A stretch of DNA of 50,557 bases from an uncultured Bacteroidia bacterium (GCA_903902325.1 CAIUUO010000181.1:1-50557), one strand, 5' to 3'. Positions 17,565 through 27,300 are shown, counted from the stretch's first letter. The notes: generated from the letters alone by a model not told the origin. Translations and numbers: made by a program.

Positions 17565-18513
17565 AATTGTCAATTAAAGGTTTTCGCGACCAGTACCATG
17601 CAATTCCTAACCCGCTAACAATATGCCAAATCCCCCACCAGGCAGCGATCACTGCCATTCCACCAAGTTCCATTTCAGGTGGAAATATCTTGGGATTGAA
17701 TAGAAGTGCCAGGGCCAAACCTGAATTGTGTATTCCGGTTTCGATGGCGATGGTACGCCTATCCCGTATGGAACGCTTAAAAAGCGCACTGAAGAAATAT
17801 CCTGTCAGCATGGCAAGACCATTTTGCAACAATACAAAAAAGAAGACGAGTTGGATACTGATCATAAACTGAGAAATATTAGCCATGAGCATTGATATAA
17901 CCATCACCACAAAGAAAATCAGCGATCCCTTGTTAATCGGTTTTTTGATTTTTTCTGTCAATTGCGGAAATTTATGTTGAACGATTAATCCCGTCACAAC
18001 TGGTATGCCCAGGAGAATAAAGACTGTTTGGAACATCTGGTAAATATCGATTTCCAGTGGCCTGACCAGTCCGGCAGCGCCATGTGCATTGTAAAACTGA
18101 ATATAATGGTTACCCCAGAAAGAAAAATTGAAAGGGGTGAAAAAAATTGCGGCCATGGTAGAAATAGCTGTCAGGCTCACCGCCAATGCAACATTCCCTT
18201 TGGCCATTGAACTGATAAAGTTGGAAATATTTCCGCCCGGACAGGCGGCTACCATAATCATCCCAAGGGCAATCGTTGGAGCCGGGTTGATTATAATAAC
18301 CAGCAGGAATGTAAATGCAGGCAATAAAAAAGTCTGGCTGACAAACCCGATGACGGCTGATTTTGGATTTTTTAAGAGATTGGTAAAATGATCCAACCTA
18401 ATATTCAAGGCTACCCCAAACATTACGAAGGATAGGGCAATATTGAGAAAAACCAGACCTGCTGGCGAAAAATTCAGCCGAATATGATCGATTACTTCGA
18501 GAGAGTTATTCAT
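17539..18513 (-). CDS. Bile acid:sodium symporter (BASS) family transporter
   Basis: A 324-aa polytopic membrane protein with nine or ten hydrophobic segments. The family's hallmark block is MVAACPGGNISNFISSMAKGNVALAVSLTA (about residues 87-116). A second crossover region is ETGIHNSGLALALLFNPKIF. These are the sodium-binding and crossover motifs of BASS/SLC10 transporters, which in bacteria carry bile acids, pantoate, 2-keto acids or sulfur compounds with sodium. The substrate cannot be read from sequence. The 3' end overlaps the acyltransferase gene by 26 bases. Promoter elements are not clear in the upstream gap, which contains GTAATCT word repeats. Confidence 0.88.
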   Translation of the reverse strand: MNNSLEVIDHIRLNFSPAGLVFLNIALSFVMFGVALNIRLDHFTNLLKNPKSAVIGFVSQTFLLPAFTFLLVIIINPAPTIALGMIMVAACPGGNISNFISSMAKGNVALAVSLTAISTMAAIFFTPFNFSFWGNHYIQFYNAHGAAGLVRPLEIDIYQMFQTVFILLGIPVVTGLIVQHKFPQLTEKIKKPINKGSLIFFVVMVISMLMANISQFMISIQLVFFFVLLQNGLAMLTGYFFSALFKRSIRDRRTIAIETGIHNSGLALALLFNPKIFPPEMELGGMAVIAAWWGIWHIVSGLGIAWYWSRKPLIDNYGKVVERI

Positions 18514-18581
18514 AGGCAGATTGAGAATGTGGAAATGTGAAAATTAGCATTTGTGTTAATTTGATATTACCCTTCTCCCTA

Positions 18582-18621
18582 AATTTGTAATTTTTAATCT
18601 GTAATCTGTAATCTGTAATTA
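18582..18621. repeat. Near-tandem GTAATTTTTAATCTGTAATC words
   Basis: The end of the 105-base gap between the Gfo/Idh/MocA and BASS genes is built of AATTTGTAATTTTTAATC followed by three GTAATCT-like units, reaching the oxidoreductase stop codon. Similar text is at 27301-27341. Confidence 0.5.
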
Positions 18622-20070
18622 AATATTCAGATTCCAGCCTTTCCTGTAATTTGTTTTAACGAGTTCAGCGGCATACTGTTTGGCATTGATCTCCAATTTC
18701 TTTGGTTCTGAGCCCGGAATCCCATTTGTAACTGTAATCTTATCATCATCCGAAAGATTTGTAAAAGTCATATTGGCAGCATCCCACATCAGTTTCTTGC
18801 TTAAACCCTGCATCCTGACGGCCAGATTGCCCATCACTACCATTTCATTGAGCGGACAGGCGTACTCAAAGTTGGATGCAGGCATGATTCTGTTTTCAGG
18901 AGATTCCTTACAGGCACGGACCCAATCCATTTCGTGGCTTGTACCGACTCTGCGCACAGTTTTGGGAGGCCGTACCATTTTGGTAAATTTTTCTTCCGGC
19001 AGTAGTCTATATTTGCTTCCGTAGTTTCCACAAACCAGATTCCCCTTTGAACCGTGAAAAACGACTCCGTTTTTTCCTTCTCCTAATTCAATCCCGTCAG
19101 GTAATCCTTCCGGACGGCCAGGCATTAATCCTCCGTCATACCAGCTTACCTGAACGGCTGGCATCTTCGTTTTACTCGTAATGATTCTTTCAGGAAACAT
19201 GTATCTTATCAGCGAAGTATTAGGTGCACTTTCGTTGTTAAACGTAGAGGATGAAGCTTCCACGGAGATGGGATGACCAAGTTTCAACGAAGCAAAAACA
19301 ATATCCAGAACGTGACAGGCCATATCGCCGAGCGCTCCTGTGCCAAAGTCCCACCAACCACGCCAGTTCCAGGGATGGTAGGCTTCATGGTAAGGCCTCA
19401 TTGGTGCAGGACCAATAAAAAGATCCCAGTTGAGTCCTTCAGGAAGCCACATTCCCATTGTCGGGCGTGTCAGTCCCTGTGGCCAAATCGGCCGATCTGT
19501 AAAGGCTTCGACATGCTCAACCGTTCCAATGGCACCGCTCCAGATCAATTCGCATACATCAGCCACATTGTCACTGCTGTGCCCCTCATTGCCCATCTGC
19601 GTCACAACCTTGTATTTTCTGGAAGCTTCCAAAAGTATCCTGGATTCGAAAACAGTATGGGTAAGTGGCTTTTGAACATATACATGCTTGCCATGCTGCA
19701 TGGCTGCGAGTGCACATACGGCATGGGTATGGTCGGGAGTGGCAATCAGAACGGCATCAATATCCTTGTTCATCTCCTCAAGCATGATACGAAAATCCTT
19801 GTAATGTTTTGCAGATTGGTATTCTTCAAATGTTTTGGAAGCATATTTCCAATCAATGTCACACAAGGCAACAATATTTTCTGATTTCATGTTTTTCAGG
19901 TTGGCATGCCCCTTCCCTCCAACACCAATTGCTGCGATATTTAATCTATCGCTTGGAGGTGTGTGGCCAAGTCCGCTTACGACCTGATTCGGAAGTATGG
20001 TTAATCCCACTGCCGTAGCTGCGGATGCTCCCACAAAATCCCTGCGAGTGAAGTTGTTTTTGTCTTCCAT
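18619..20070 (-). CDS. Tat-exported Gfo/Idh/MocA-family oxidoreductase
   Basis: A 483-aa protein. The N-terminus carries a twin-arginine signal (TRRDFVGASAATAVGLTILP, residues 7-26), so the folded enzyme with its NAD(P) cofactor is probably exported. The Rossmann part has LNIAAIGVGGKGHANL, then DAVLIATPDHTHAVCALAAM and the GKHVYVQKPLTHT motif with the family's catalytic-region Lys-Pro. The C-terminal alpha/beta domain holds NWRGWWDFGTGALGDMACHVLD. Related proteins include exported sugar dehydrogenases and the GH109 retaining glycosidases, which use NAD redox chemistry, so a glycosidase-like role is possible. ATG at 20070 was chosen because it directly precedes the Tat motif. It is monocistronic. 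Confidence 0.88.
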   Translation of the reverse strand: MEDKNNFTRRDFVGASAATAVGLTILPNQVVSGLGHTPPSDRLNIAAIGVGGKGHANLKNMKSENIVALCDIDWKYASKTFEEYQSAKHYKDFRIMLEEMNKDIDAVLIATPDHTHAVCALAAMQHGKHVYVQKPLTHTVFESRILLEASRKYKVVTQMGNEGHSSDNVADVCELIWSGAIGTVEHVEAFTDRPIWPQGLTRPTMGMWLPEGLNWDLFIGPAPMRPYHEAYHPWNWRGWWDFGTGALGDMACHVLDIVFASLKLGHPISVEASSSTFNNESAPNTSLIRYMFPERIITSKTKMPAVQVSWYDGGLMPGRPEGLPDGIELGEGKNGVVFHGSKGNLVCGNYGSKYRLLPEEKFTKMVRPPKTVRRVGTSHEMDWVRACKESPENRIMPASNFEYACPLNEMVVMGNLAVRMQGLSKKLMWDAANMTFTNLSDDDKITVTNGIPGSEPKKLEINAKQYAAELVKTNYRKGWNLNI

Positions 20071-20260
20071 AATTCGTAATTGTTTGGTTGAAAGTAAAAT
20101 CCGGATATTCAAATAATTTGATCAGGCTTTCAGACAAAAAACATGGTTTATCCATTTTCTTTGCCAAAATCAATGAATATTACCACTGAAATTTCAGATC
20201 AGATTAATCAAGGATAAAAATAAAAAAAATATCGATGTGATGTCTTCTGTCTGAGAGATG

Positions 20261-21559
20261 CTAAGGGAGCGCTTCCGCAACTACGAAAGTACTGCCACCT
20301 ACAAATATCAGGTCATCCTTGTCTGCATAGATTTTCGCATTGTATAAGGCAGAAGTAACATCTTCATAAGCAGCGCCATTCAACCCAAAAAACAGAGCCA
20401 TCTTCATCAACTGGTGCTCGGCCATGGCCCTCGGAATGGAGGCCTTGGTAAAATAATAGACTGCGTCTTTGGGTAAAAGCGTCAAGACACCGGCAATATC
20501 TTTGTCGCTGACCATTCCTATAATAAAATGAAGTTTCTTGTGGGGTGTCTGCCGTAGCTGGGTTACGACCTCCCTAATACCGGCTTCGTTATGGGCTGTA
20601 TCACAGATGATTCGCGGATTGAAACCAATCGTCTGCCAACGTCCGGCCAGACCGGTAGATCCTGCGACATTATCCAATCCTTTCCGGATATCGACCTCCG
20701 AAATCCTCCATCCCATTCGTCGCAATTCGTTTACAGTACACAGGAGTGTGCAAACATTTTTGGACTGGTATATACCAAGAAGGTCAAGTTGGAGATTTTC
20801 GAAAAGAATTCCATCCTTGTCTTTTATGTTGAAAAGTTGTTTCTGATCCATGGAATTCATTGCATATTCAGCATGAAGTAACTGGTCTGCAAATTGAATT
20901 TCAGCATGGTTTTCGTTTGCTTTTCCTTCAAAGATTATTGAAGTTTGCGGATGTGTTTCGCCAATGATGACAGGCACGGAAGGTTTGATAATTCCTGCTT
21001 TCTCAAGCGCAATCCGGCCCAGCGAATCCCCAAGCAAGGCCGTATGATCCAGACTGATGTTGGTGATTACGGATATCTCAGGCTTGATGATATTCGTTGA
21101 ATCAAGCCTTCCTCCAAGCCCCGTTTCGACCACGGCGACATCAATGTTTTGACAGGCAAAATAATCGAAGGCCATCAGTACGGTCAGTTCAAAAAAAGAA
21201 GGTTCCAGATTTGCGGTTTTGTTCATTTCCAAAAACCTTTCCACATAATCGATTACAAAAGCCTGAGGCACCATCTCACCATTGATCCTGATGCGTTCAC
21301 GAAAATCCTTCAAATGAGGGGATGTATACAATCCAGTCTTGTAACCTGCCTTTTCAAGAATACTCGCCAGCATATGTGAAACCGATCCTTTTCCATTTGT
21401 GCCTGCTACATGAATAGTGCGGAATTTAAGATGAGGATGCCCGAAGAGCCGGTCCAACGCCAACGTATTATCAAGGCTTCCCTTGTAAGCTGCCGGTCCT
21501 TTGCGCTGGTAATAAGGCAAATGTTCATATAAATATTCGAGAACCTCTTCGTATAGCAT
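20261..21559 (-). CDS. folC: Bifunctional folylpolyglutamate synthase/dihydrofolate synthase
   Basis: A 432-aa Mur-ligase family protein that adds glutamate to dihydropteroate and folates in the cytoplasm. The P-loop GTNGKGSVSHML is at residues 53-64, followed by LYTSPHLKDFRERIRING and the DVAVVETGLGGRLDSTN motif. SLDHTALLGDSLGRIALEKAGIIK holds the family's ligand-binding residues. The C-terminal domain includes PRIICDTAHNEAGI. The ATG at 21559 gives the standard N-terminus; the frame extends 75 codons upstream without family similarity. It is divergent from phoH, and the 206-base gap between them shows no gene. Confidence 0.93.
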   Translation of the reverse strand: MLYEEVLEYLYEHLPYYQRKGPAAYKGSLDNTLALDRLFGHPHLKFRTIHVAGTNGKGSVSHMLASILEKAGYKTGLYTSPHLKDFRERIRINGEMVPQAFVIDYVERFLEMNKTANLEPSFFELTVLMAFDYFACQNIDVAVVETGLGGRLDSTNIIKPEISVITNISLDHTALLGDSLGRIALEKAGIIKPSVPVIIGETHPQTSIIFEGKANENHAEIQFADQLLHAEYAMNSMDQKQLFNIKDKDGILFENLQLDLLGIYQSKNVCTLLCTVNELRRMGWRISEVDIRKGLDNVAGSTGLAGRWQTIGFNPRIICDTAHNEAGIREVVTQLRQTPHKKLHFIIGMVSDKDIAGVLTLLPKDAVYYFTKASIPRAMAEHQLMKMALFFGLNGAAYEDVTSALYNAKIYADKDDLIFVGGSTFVVAEALP

Positions 21560-21765
21560 ATTGACGACTTTACTAACAAATTGTAGATACAAAGATGTAA
21601 AAAACCTTTGGTCAAAACTACCATCGCATTGTTTAAGTATTATCTTTAAGCACAGCCACCGGTGCAGAAAATTCTGTCCTTTCTGATCTTTATCAGACTG
21701 AATTCTTTTCACGGTTACCGGATGCTTATAGCCTGAATATGTTTCAATTAAACACACTTGATAAG

Positions 21766-23088
21766 ATGAAGCGCCCAAAGACATTTATTCTTGATACCAA
21801 TGTAATTTTGCATGACAGTGAGTGCATTTATAACTTTGAAGATAATGATGTAGTGATTCCAATTACCGTTCTTGAAGAATTGGATAAATTCAAAAGAGGT
21901 GATGACCAGATAAATTTTCAGGCAAGACAGTTCGTCAGAATTCTGGATGAACTGGTTGGAAAGAGCCAGATTGACAAAGGAACACAACTGGGACAAGGCA
22001 AGGGAAAACTCTTCATTGAACTTGGCAAACCCTACTCAGAACAGCTCAGGGCATCCTTCAGGGAAGATATTCCGGATCACAGGATTCTTGCTATTGCGGA
22101 ATTTCTTCGTGATAAGCAAACAACGAGGAAGGTAATCCTGGTCAGTAAGGATGTCAACCTCAGAATAAAAGCCAAGTCGCTTCACATTGAAGCAGAAGAT
22201 TATAAGAACGACAAAGTCGAAGACATCGAAGTCTTGTATCAGGGTATCCGCGAAATAAAAGATTTTGAAGACCCACTGATTGCAAAATTATACGAAAACA
22301 ACTTTCTTTCGGTAGAAGAATCAGGGATTGAAAAAAAGCCCTTCCCCAATGAATTCTTCATTTTAAAAAGCCCACATGCCAGTGTCCTGGCGCATTACAA
22401 TGCATTTCGCTCCAGACTGGAACGGGTAGATAAAAAGGTTGCCTTTGGCATCAAACCCCGGAATGCCGAACAGACATTTTCCCTGCAGGCATTGCTGGAT
22501 CCCGAAATCAAGCTGGTAAGCCTGACAGGGAAAGCGGGTACCGGGAAAACGCTTCTGGCTCTGGCTGCCGCCATTGCTCAGCACAATATTTACGATCAGA
22601 TCATGCTGGCTCGCCCGATTGTGGCACTTAGCAATCGTGACATCGGTTTCCTGCCGGGAGATGCCCAGGAGAAAGTTTCTCCTTACATGCAACCTCTTTT
22701 CGACAACCTTGCAGTCATCAAGAGATGTTTCGATACACACACCCACGAACATCATGTCATTGAAGACCTGCAAAAAGATGACAGGCTTGTTATCTGTCCT
22801 CTTGCCTTTATCCGTGGACGCAGTCTTTCCAATTGTTACTTTATCATTGATGAAGCCCAGAATCTGACACCACACGAAGTAAAAACCATCATCACCAGAG
22901 CAGGGGAAGGTACAAAAATGGTGTTTACTGGTGATATACAGCAGATTGACTCCCCCTACCTGGATATGCAGTCGAACGGTCTGGCTTACCTCACCGACAG
23001 GATGAAAGGACAGGATATTTTCGCTCATATCAATCTGCTTAAAGGAGAAAGAAGTTATCTGGCTGAACTGGCAAGCGACCTGCTTTAA
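21766..23088 (+). CDS. PIN-PhoH fusion ATPase/ribonuclease
   Basis: A 440-aa protein with two domains. The N-terminal PIN nuclease domain starts at KTFILDTNVILHD and has the acidic ITVLEELDKFK and VILVSKDVNLRIKA segments. The C-terminal PhoH P-loop domain has Walker A GKAGTGKT near residue 255 and Walker B FIIDEAQNLTP, followed by KMVFTGDIQQID. This matches the PhoH2/YlaK type, an RNA helicase-ribonuclease acting in the cytoplasm. I chose ATG 21766 because the PIN domain starts directly after it; ATG 21739 would add nine residues. MtaB follows with 34 bases between stop and start, probably on the same transcript. Confidence 0.9.
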   Translation: MKRPKTFILDTNVILHDSECIYNFEDNDVVIPITVLEELDKFKRGDDQINFQARQFVRILDELVGKSQIDKGTQLGQGKGKLFIELGKPYSEQLRASFREDIPDHRILAIAEFLRDKQTTRKVILVSKDVNLRIKAKSLHIEAEDYKNDKVEDIEVLYQGIREIKDFEDPLIAKLYENNFLSVEESGIEKKPFPNEFFILKSPHASVLAHYNAFRSRLERVDKKVAFGIKPRNAEQTFSLQALLDPEIKLVSLTGKAGTGKTLLALAAAIAQHNIYDQIMLARPIVALSNRDIGFLPGDAQEKVSPYMQPLFDNLAVIKRCFDTHTHEHHVIEDLQKDDRLVICPLAFIRGRSLSNCYFIIDEAQNLTPHEVKTIITRAGEGTKMVFTGDIQQIDSPYLDMQSNGLAYLTDRMKGQDIFAHINLLKGERSYLAELASDLL

Positions 23089-23122
23089 AAATTCAGTATT
23101 TTTGCTGCCTAGAAACTTTAGA

Positions 23123-24424
23123 ATGAATTTCAAAGACAAAAAAGTTGCATTTGGCACGCTGGGGTGCAAACTCAATTTTTCAGAGACTTCAACCATAGCG
23201 CGTTCATTTCAGGAGCAGGGATTCACGAAAGTTGATTTCAGGGAGCATGCGGATGTTTATGTAATCAATACCTGTTCGGTTACCGACTCTGCCGATAAAA
23301 AAAGCCGTGCAATGATCCGTCAGGCAACACGTCTGAATCCAGCCGCCTTTGTGGTTGTGATTGGTTGTTTTGCCCAGCTGAAGCCGGAAGAAGCAGCATC
23401 CATAGATGGAGTGGACCTTATTCTGGGAGCCAATGACAAATTCAACATCACCAGATATCTTGAAAACCTTGAAAAGCATACGCACAGCGAAGTACATGGT
23501 TGTGCATTCAAGGAGATCAATGAATTCCAGCCTTCCGCTTCATTTGGTGACCGAACACGTAGTTTTCTGAAGGTTCAGGATGGCTGCAATTATTTCTGTA
23601 CCTATTGCACAATTCCTTTGGCCAGAGGGAAAAGCAGGAATCCTTCGATAAAAAGCATTGTTCAGGAAGCAAAAGATCTATCTTCCCGGGGAATTATGGA
23701 GATTAACCTCACAGGGGTGAATATTGGAGACTTTGGAAAAAGTACGGGCGAAACCTTTCTGGATCTTCTGAAAGCGCTGGATCAGACCGAGGAGATCTTT
23801 AGAATCAGAATGGGATCCGTTGAGCCCAACCTACTTACCAATGAGATGATTGCTTTAGTAGCCAATTCCAAAAGAATAGCACCCCATTTTCATATTCCAC
23901 TTCAGGCAGGTACGGATGAGGTGCTCTCCCTGATGAAAAGGCGGTACAGTACAACTCTGTTTAAACAGCGAGTCGAAGAAATCAGGAAATACCTGCCTTA
24001 TGCATTCATAGGAGTAGATTTGATTGCCGGGATGAATGGCGAGACGGATGAACTTTTTGAAAAAGCATATCAATTTGTTGAACATCTGAATGTATCACAA
24101 TTTCATGCATTCCCTTTTTCGGAACGGGCAAATACGAAAGCACTTGGCATAGCCGGGGTTGTACCTGTTGCGGAACGCAAACTAAGAACGCTAAAACTGA
24201 TTCGGCTCTCAGAAAAAAAACTCCTTCAGTTTTATCAAGACAATCTGGGAAGAACTGCGTCTGTACTCTTTGAAAGTACCGCAAACAAAAAAAACACCAG
24301 CGGCTGGACAGAAAATTATATCAAAGTTGAAATGCCTTATCGTTCTGATTTAATGAATACTACAAAATATGTCCGGTTAAAGCAGATCAACAGCAACGGA
24401 CATGTTTTAGTTGATTTACTCTGA
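23123..24424 (+). CDS. mtaB: tRNA t6A37 methylthiotransferase MtaB
   Basis: A 433-aa radical-SAM methylthiotransferase, which adds a methylthio group to t6A37 of ANN-decoding tRNAs. The N-terminal UPF0004 domain carries three cluster cysteines, in TLGCKLNFSE, INTCSVTDSADKK and VIGCFAQLKPEEA. The radical-SAM CxxxCxxC motif is in GCNYFCTYCTIPLARGKSRN. The C-terminus ends in a TRAM-like segment (SGWTENYIKVEMPY). The order and the short C-terminus point to MtaB rather than MiaB or RimO. The ATG at 23123 was used; an upstream TTG at 23102 lacks support. It is co-directional with phoH and the phosphatase gene, 56 bases further on. Confidence 0.92.
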   Translation: MNFKDKKVAFGTLGCKLNFSETSTIARSFQEQGFTKVDFREHADVYVINTCSVTDSADKKSRAMIRQATRLNPAAFVVVIGCFAQLKPEEAASIDGVDLILGANDKFNITRYLENLEKHTHSEVHGCAFKEINEFQPSASFGDRTRSFLKVQDGCNYFCTYCTIPLARGKSRNPSIKSIVQEAKDLSSRGIMEINLTGVNIGDFGKSTGETFLDLLKALDQTEEIFRIRMGSVEPNLLTNEMIALVANSKRIAPHFHIPLQAGTDEVLSLMKRRYSTTLFKQRVEEIRKYLPYAFIGVDLIAGMNGETDELFEKAYQFVEHLNVSQFHAFPFSERANTKALGIAGVVPVAERKLRTLKLIRLSEKKLLQFYQDNLGRTASVLFESTANKKNTSGWTENYIKVEMPYRSDLMNTTKYVRLKQINSNGHVLVDLL

Positions 24425-24480
24425 AATGGCCATTGCAACCCCCATGGATAATCGTTACTTTTACACCAAAATAAATTGAT

Positions 24481-25275
24481 TTGGAAAAAATTTGTCAGGA
24501 GGTAATCGCAATCGCAAAAACAGCCGGAGCATTCATTGAACACGAACGAACCAACTTTGACCTCAAAAGAGTTGAATTAAAAGGAAAAGCCAATTTTGTC
24601 TCCTATGTAGACAAGATGGCTGAGGAGATGATCGTGGAAGGACTCAGAAAAATCCTGCCCGGATCGGGATTTATTACAGAAGAAGGAACTGCTTTTGAAT
24701 CGGGCGAAAAGTACCGTTGGGTCATTGACCCTCTCGACGGAACTACCAATTTCATCCATGGTGCACCGCCCTATGCCGTAAGTATAGGTTTGCTCGAAGA
24801 CAATGACATCGTACTGGGAGTGGTTTACGAAATCTCCAGGGATGAATGTTTTTATGCATGGAAAGGAAGTAATGCCATGCTAAACGGAAAGGTGATCCAT
24901 GTTTCTGAAGCAACTCACACGGAAGAAGCATTAATTGTTACCGGATTCCCATACGGCGAAGTCAAGAATACAGATGAATTTATTGAAACCATTAAATATT
25001 TCATGGCACAATCTCATGGAGTAAGACGACTGGGCTCCGCAGCAACGGATCTGTCCTATGTGGCTGCAGGTAGGTTTGAAGCTTTTTGGGAGGTTGGTCT
25101 CAGCCCGTGGGACGTGGCTGCTGGAGCACTGATATTGCGACAAGCAGGAGGTATTATAACTGATTTTCGTGGAAACGATAATTTTCTTTTCAGCGGCGAA
25201 ATTGTCGCTGCCAACAAAAACTACCATAAGGAATTTCTGTCTGTTATTGAAAACAATTATTACAAGCCAAAATGA
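24481..25275 (+). CDS. Inositol-1-monophosphatase family protein
   Basis: A 264-aa magnesium-dependent phosphatase of the IMPase/SuhB family. It has the metal-binding GSGFITEEGT, WVIDPLDGTTNFIHGAPPYAVSIG (motif A), and SPWDVAAGALILRQAGG (motif B). Full length needs a TTG start, because the first in-frame ATG would remove 45 residues of the conserved N-terminal helix (EKICQEVIAIAKTAGAFI). It overlaps the acyltransferase gene by ATGA, so the two are translationally coupled. That pairing suggests envelope lipid or glycan metabolism, for example dephosphorylating a sugar or inositol phosphate. A SuhB-type transcription role is also possible. Confidence 0.9.
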   Translation: MEKICQEVIAIAKTAGAFIEHERTNFDLKRVELKGKANFVSYVDKMAEEMIVEGLRKILPGSGFITEEGTAFESGEKYRWVIDPLDGTTNFIHGAPPYAVSIGLLEDNDIVLGVVYEISRDECFYAWKGSNAMLNGKVIHVSEATHTEEALIVTGFPYGEVKNTDEFIETIKYFMAQSHGVRRLGSAATDLSYVAAGRFEAFWEVGLSPWDVAAGALILRQAGGIITDFRGNDNFLFSGEIVAANKNYHKEFLSVIENNYYKPK

Positions 25276-26153
25276 TTTTGAAAGCCAAGGCAGGATATTA
25301 CTTCTTAAGGACAGCCACGTGGATCATTCAACTCTTTCCGCTAAGGTTCCATTACGTGGTATCTGATCTCATCTTTCCGCTTATTTACTATGTTATTAGG
25401 TATCGCCGGCAAGTCGTATTCCATAACCTTTCCAACTCATTTCCCGAAAAATCAAAGAAGGAAATTACAGTGATCGCCAAAAAATTCTATCGGAATTTTC
25501 TCGACAGTTTCATTGAAACGCTCTACTTTGACAGGATATCTGAAAGAGAAATAAAAAAACGATTGACTTTACTCAACCAGGACTTACCTGAACATTATTT
25601 ATCTCAGAACAGACCTGTTATTCTGGCGCTCGGACATTTCAATAACTGGGAATGGAACTGTAGCTGGCCTTTGCACTCGAAATACAAGGGATATGTCATC
25701 TACAAAAAACTGACCAACAAAAGTTTTGACTTGTTTTATTACAATATGAGAGCCAGATTTGGTATAACTCCGCTCGAAAGAGCCGATACGTACCGACAAC
25801 TGATTTCAGATTCCATAGCAAACACTGCTAGTGCCAGTGCATTCTTAATGGATCAGACCCCACGCAAAAATGAAATCCAGTATTGGACTACATTTCTCAA
25901 CCAGGATACCCCTATTGTGACCGGAACTGAGAAGGTAGCCAGAAAGCTTGACGCAGCAGTACTATTTTGCAACCTCAGAAAAATAAAGAGAGGATATAAC
26001 AGGATGGAATTTTCAGTGATTGCCGAGCACGCAAGTGAGACTGTTCCGTTCGAAATCACAGAGAAAGCTACACGAAGAATCGAAGAGATGATCATTCAGA
26101 ACCCTGAATTATGGTTGTGGTCACACAAGAGATGGAAACATAAGCGGGAATAA
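25272..26153 (+). CDS. LpxL/HtrB-like lysophospholipid acyltransferase
   Basis: A 293-aa protein of the bacterial lipid A acyltransferase family. An N-terminal hydrophobic segment (about residues 8-40) fits inner-membrane attachment. Basic RYRRQVVFHNLSNSFPEKS follows, then the catalytic HX4(D/E) motif GHFNNWEW with His122 and Glu127. FLMDQTPRKNEIQYWTTFLNQDTPIVTG matches the family's conserved block after the active site, and it ends NPELWLWSHKRWKHKRE, also typical. LpxL enzymes add a secondary acyl chain to Kdo-lipid A; in Bacteroidota, related proteins also acylate ornithine or other aminolipids. The gene overlaps the upstream IMPase gene by 4 bases and precedes a glycosyltransferase gene. 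Confidence 0.9.
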   Translation: MILKAKAGYYFLRTATWIIQLFPLRFHYVVSDLIFPLIYYVIRYRRQVVFHNLSNSFPEKSKKEITVIAKKFYRNFLDSFIETLYFDRISEREIKKRLTLLNQDLPEHYLSQNRPVILALGHFNNWEWNCSWPLHSKYKGYVIYKKLTNKSFDLFYYNMRARFGITPLERADTYRQLISDSIANTASASAFLMDQTPRKNEIQYWTTFLNQDTPIVTGTEKVARKLDAAVLFCNLRKIKRGYNRMEFSVIAEHASETVPFEITEKATRRIEEMIIQNPELWLWSHKRWKHKRE

Positions 26154-26176
26154 GGATAAAGTTAAAGGATAAAGTT
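26151..26176. repeat. GGATAAAG word tandem
   Basis: TAAGGATAAAGTTAAAGGATAAAG begins at the stop codon of the LpxL-like gene. It is the same family as at 572-694 and 42198-42361, here without an inverted partner. Confidence 0.5.
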
Positions 26177-26219
26177 GGGGTCATTGTTGATGCAGGCCCA
26201 TTAAAGATTTGAATTAAAA

Positions 26220-27245
26220 ATGACAGGCAACAAGCGAATCTCCATTGTCATCCTGAACTGGAACGGGAGTGGATTCCTGAAAAGGTTTCTTCCCTCTGTT
26301 GTTGCCAGTTCCGCAGGCATTGCGCAGATCTTTGTGGCAGATAACGGATCGTCTGATGACAGCAGATCCGTTATTGAAACAGAATTCCCATCGGTTGAAT
26401 ACCTTCAACTTGAAAAAAATTTTGGATTTGCTGAAGGATACAACCAGGCACTCCGTCAACTTCATTCCGATTATTTTTTGCTACTTAATTCTGATGTGGA
26501 GGTAACTCCAGGATGGCTCATCCCGATGCTCCAACTGATGGATGCAGATTCCGTTATCGCTGTCTGTCAGCCTAAAATTCTTAGTCTGAACCATCCCGAT
26601 GAGTTTGAATATGCCGGGGCGGCAGGAGGTTTTATTGACCGATTTGGCTATCCGTTTTGCAGAGGCAGGATCTTGCAGGAGGTGGAGAAAGATTTCGGAC
26701 AATACAATCAATCTATTTCTGTCTCCTGGGCGTCGGGTGCATGCATGATGGTGAGGGCATCTGTCTGGAATGAATGTGGCGGTTTCGATGGTGATTTTTG
26801 GGCTCACATGGAAGAGATTGATTTCTGTTGGCGAGCAAATCACCTGGGGTACACAGCTTATGTTGTTCCCCATTCCGTCGTGTTTCATGTAGGTGGTGGC
26901 ACACTCAACTACAACAATCCCTTGAAAATTCATCTAAATTTTCGCAACAACCTATATCTGTTATTTAAAAACCTACCGGGAATACAGCTAGCCACAAAAT
27001 TGCCGGCTAGATTGTTACTCGATGGTTTAGCCGCATGTGCATTCCTCCTGAAAGGCGAGTTCGGATCATTCGTCAGGGTCTTTACCGCTCATCTGAAGTT
27101 TTACTTTAATTTGCCGCGACTTATAAAAAAGCGCAGAATTATCTTCAGAACGTCAAAAAATTGCTCTTCCACAATGATGTCAAAACAAAGTATCCTATGG
27201 AACTATTTTGTCCTGAAACGAAGGAAGTTCACAGAACTTAAATAA
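26220..27245 (+). CDS. Family 2 glycosyltransferase
   Basis: A 341-aa inverting glycosyltransferase of the rhamnosyltransferase-like GT2 group. The GT-A fold opens with ISIVILNWNGSGFLKRFLPS. The nucleotide-sugar-binding Asp lies in IFVADNGSSDDS and the metal-binding motif is YFLLLNSDVEV. SWASGACMMVRASVWNECGGFDGDFWAHMEEIDFCWRA contains the acceptor loop and catalytic ED. The C-terminal 90 residues are basic and partly hydrophobic. It likely adds a sugar to a surface glycan. It follows the IMPase and LpxL-like genes with a 66-base gap that contains GGATAAAG words, so co-transcription is likely but not certain. Confidence 0.9.
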   Translation: MTGNKRISIVILNWNGSGFLKRFLPSVVASSAGIAQIFVADNGSSDDSRSVIETEFPSVEYLQLEKNFGFAEGYNQALRQLHSDYFLLLNSDVEVTPGWLIPMLQLMDADSVIAVCQPKILSLNHPDEFEYAGAAGGFIDRFGYPFCRGRILQEVEKDFGQYNQSISVSWASGACMMVRASVWNECGGFDGDFWAHMEEIDFCWRANHLGYTAYVVPHSVVFHVGGGTLNYNNPLKIHLNFRNNLYLLFKNLPGIQLATKLPARLLLDGLAACAFLLKGEFGSFVRVFTAHLKFYFNLPRLIKKRRIIFRTSKNCSSTMMSKQSILWNYFVLKRRKFTELK

Positions 27246-27300
27246 ATGACGATACTGCACATCAAATTTGTTCTTGTCGGAGATGAAGTGGCGATCGACT

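Noticed and set aside
22363-23196. Long open frame (277 codons) on the minus strand
   Set aside because: It lies antisense to the PIN-PhoH gene, whose domains are clear, and its translation is low-complexity without any family resemblance.
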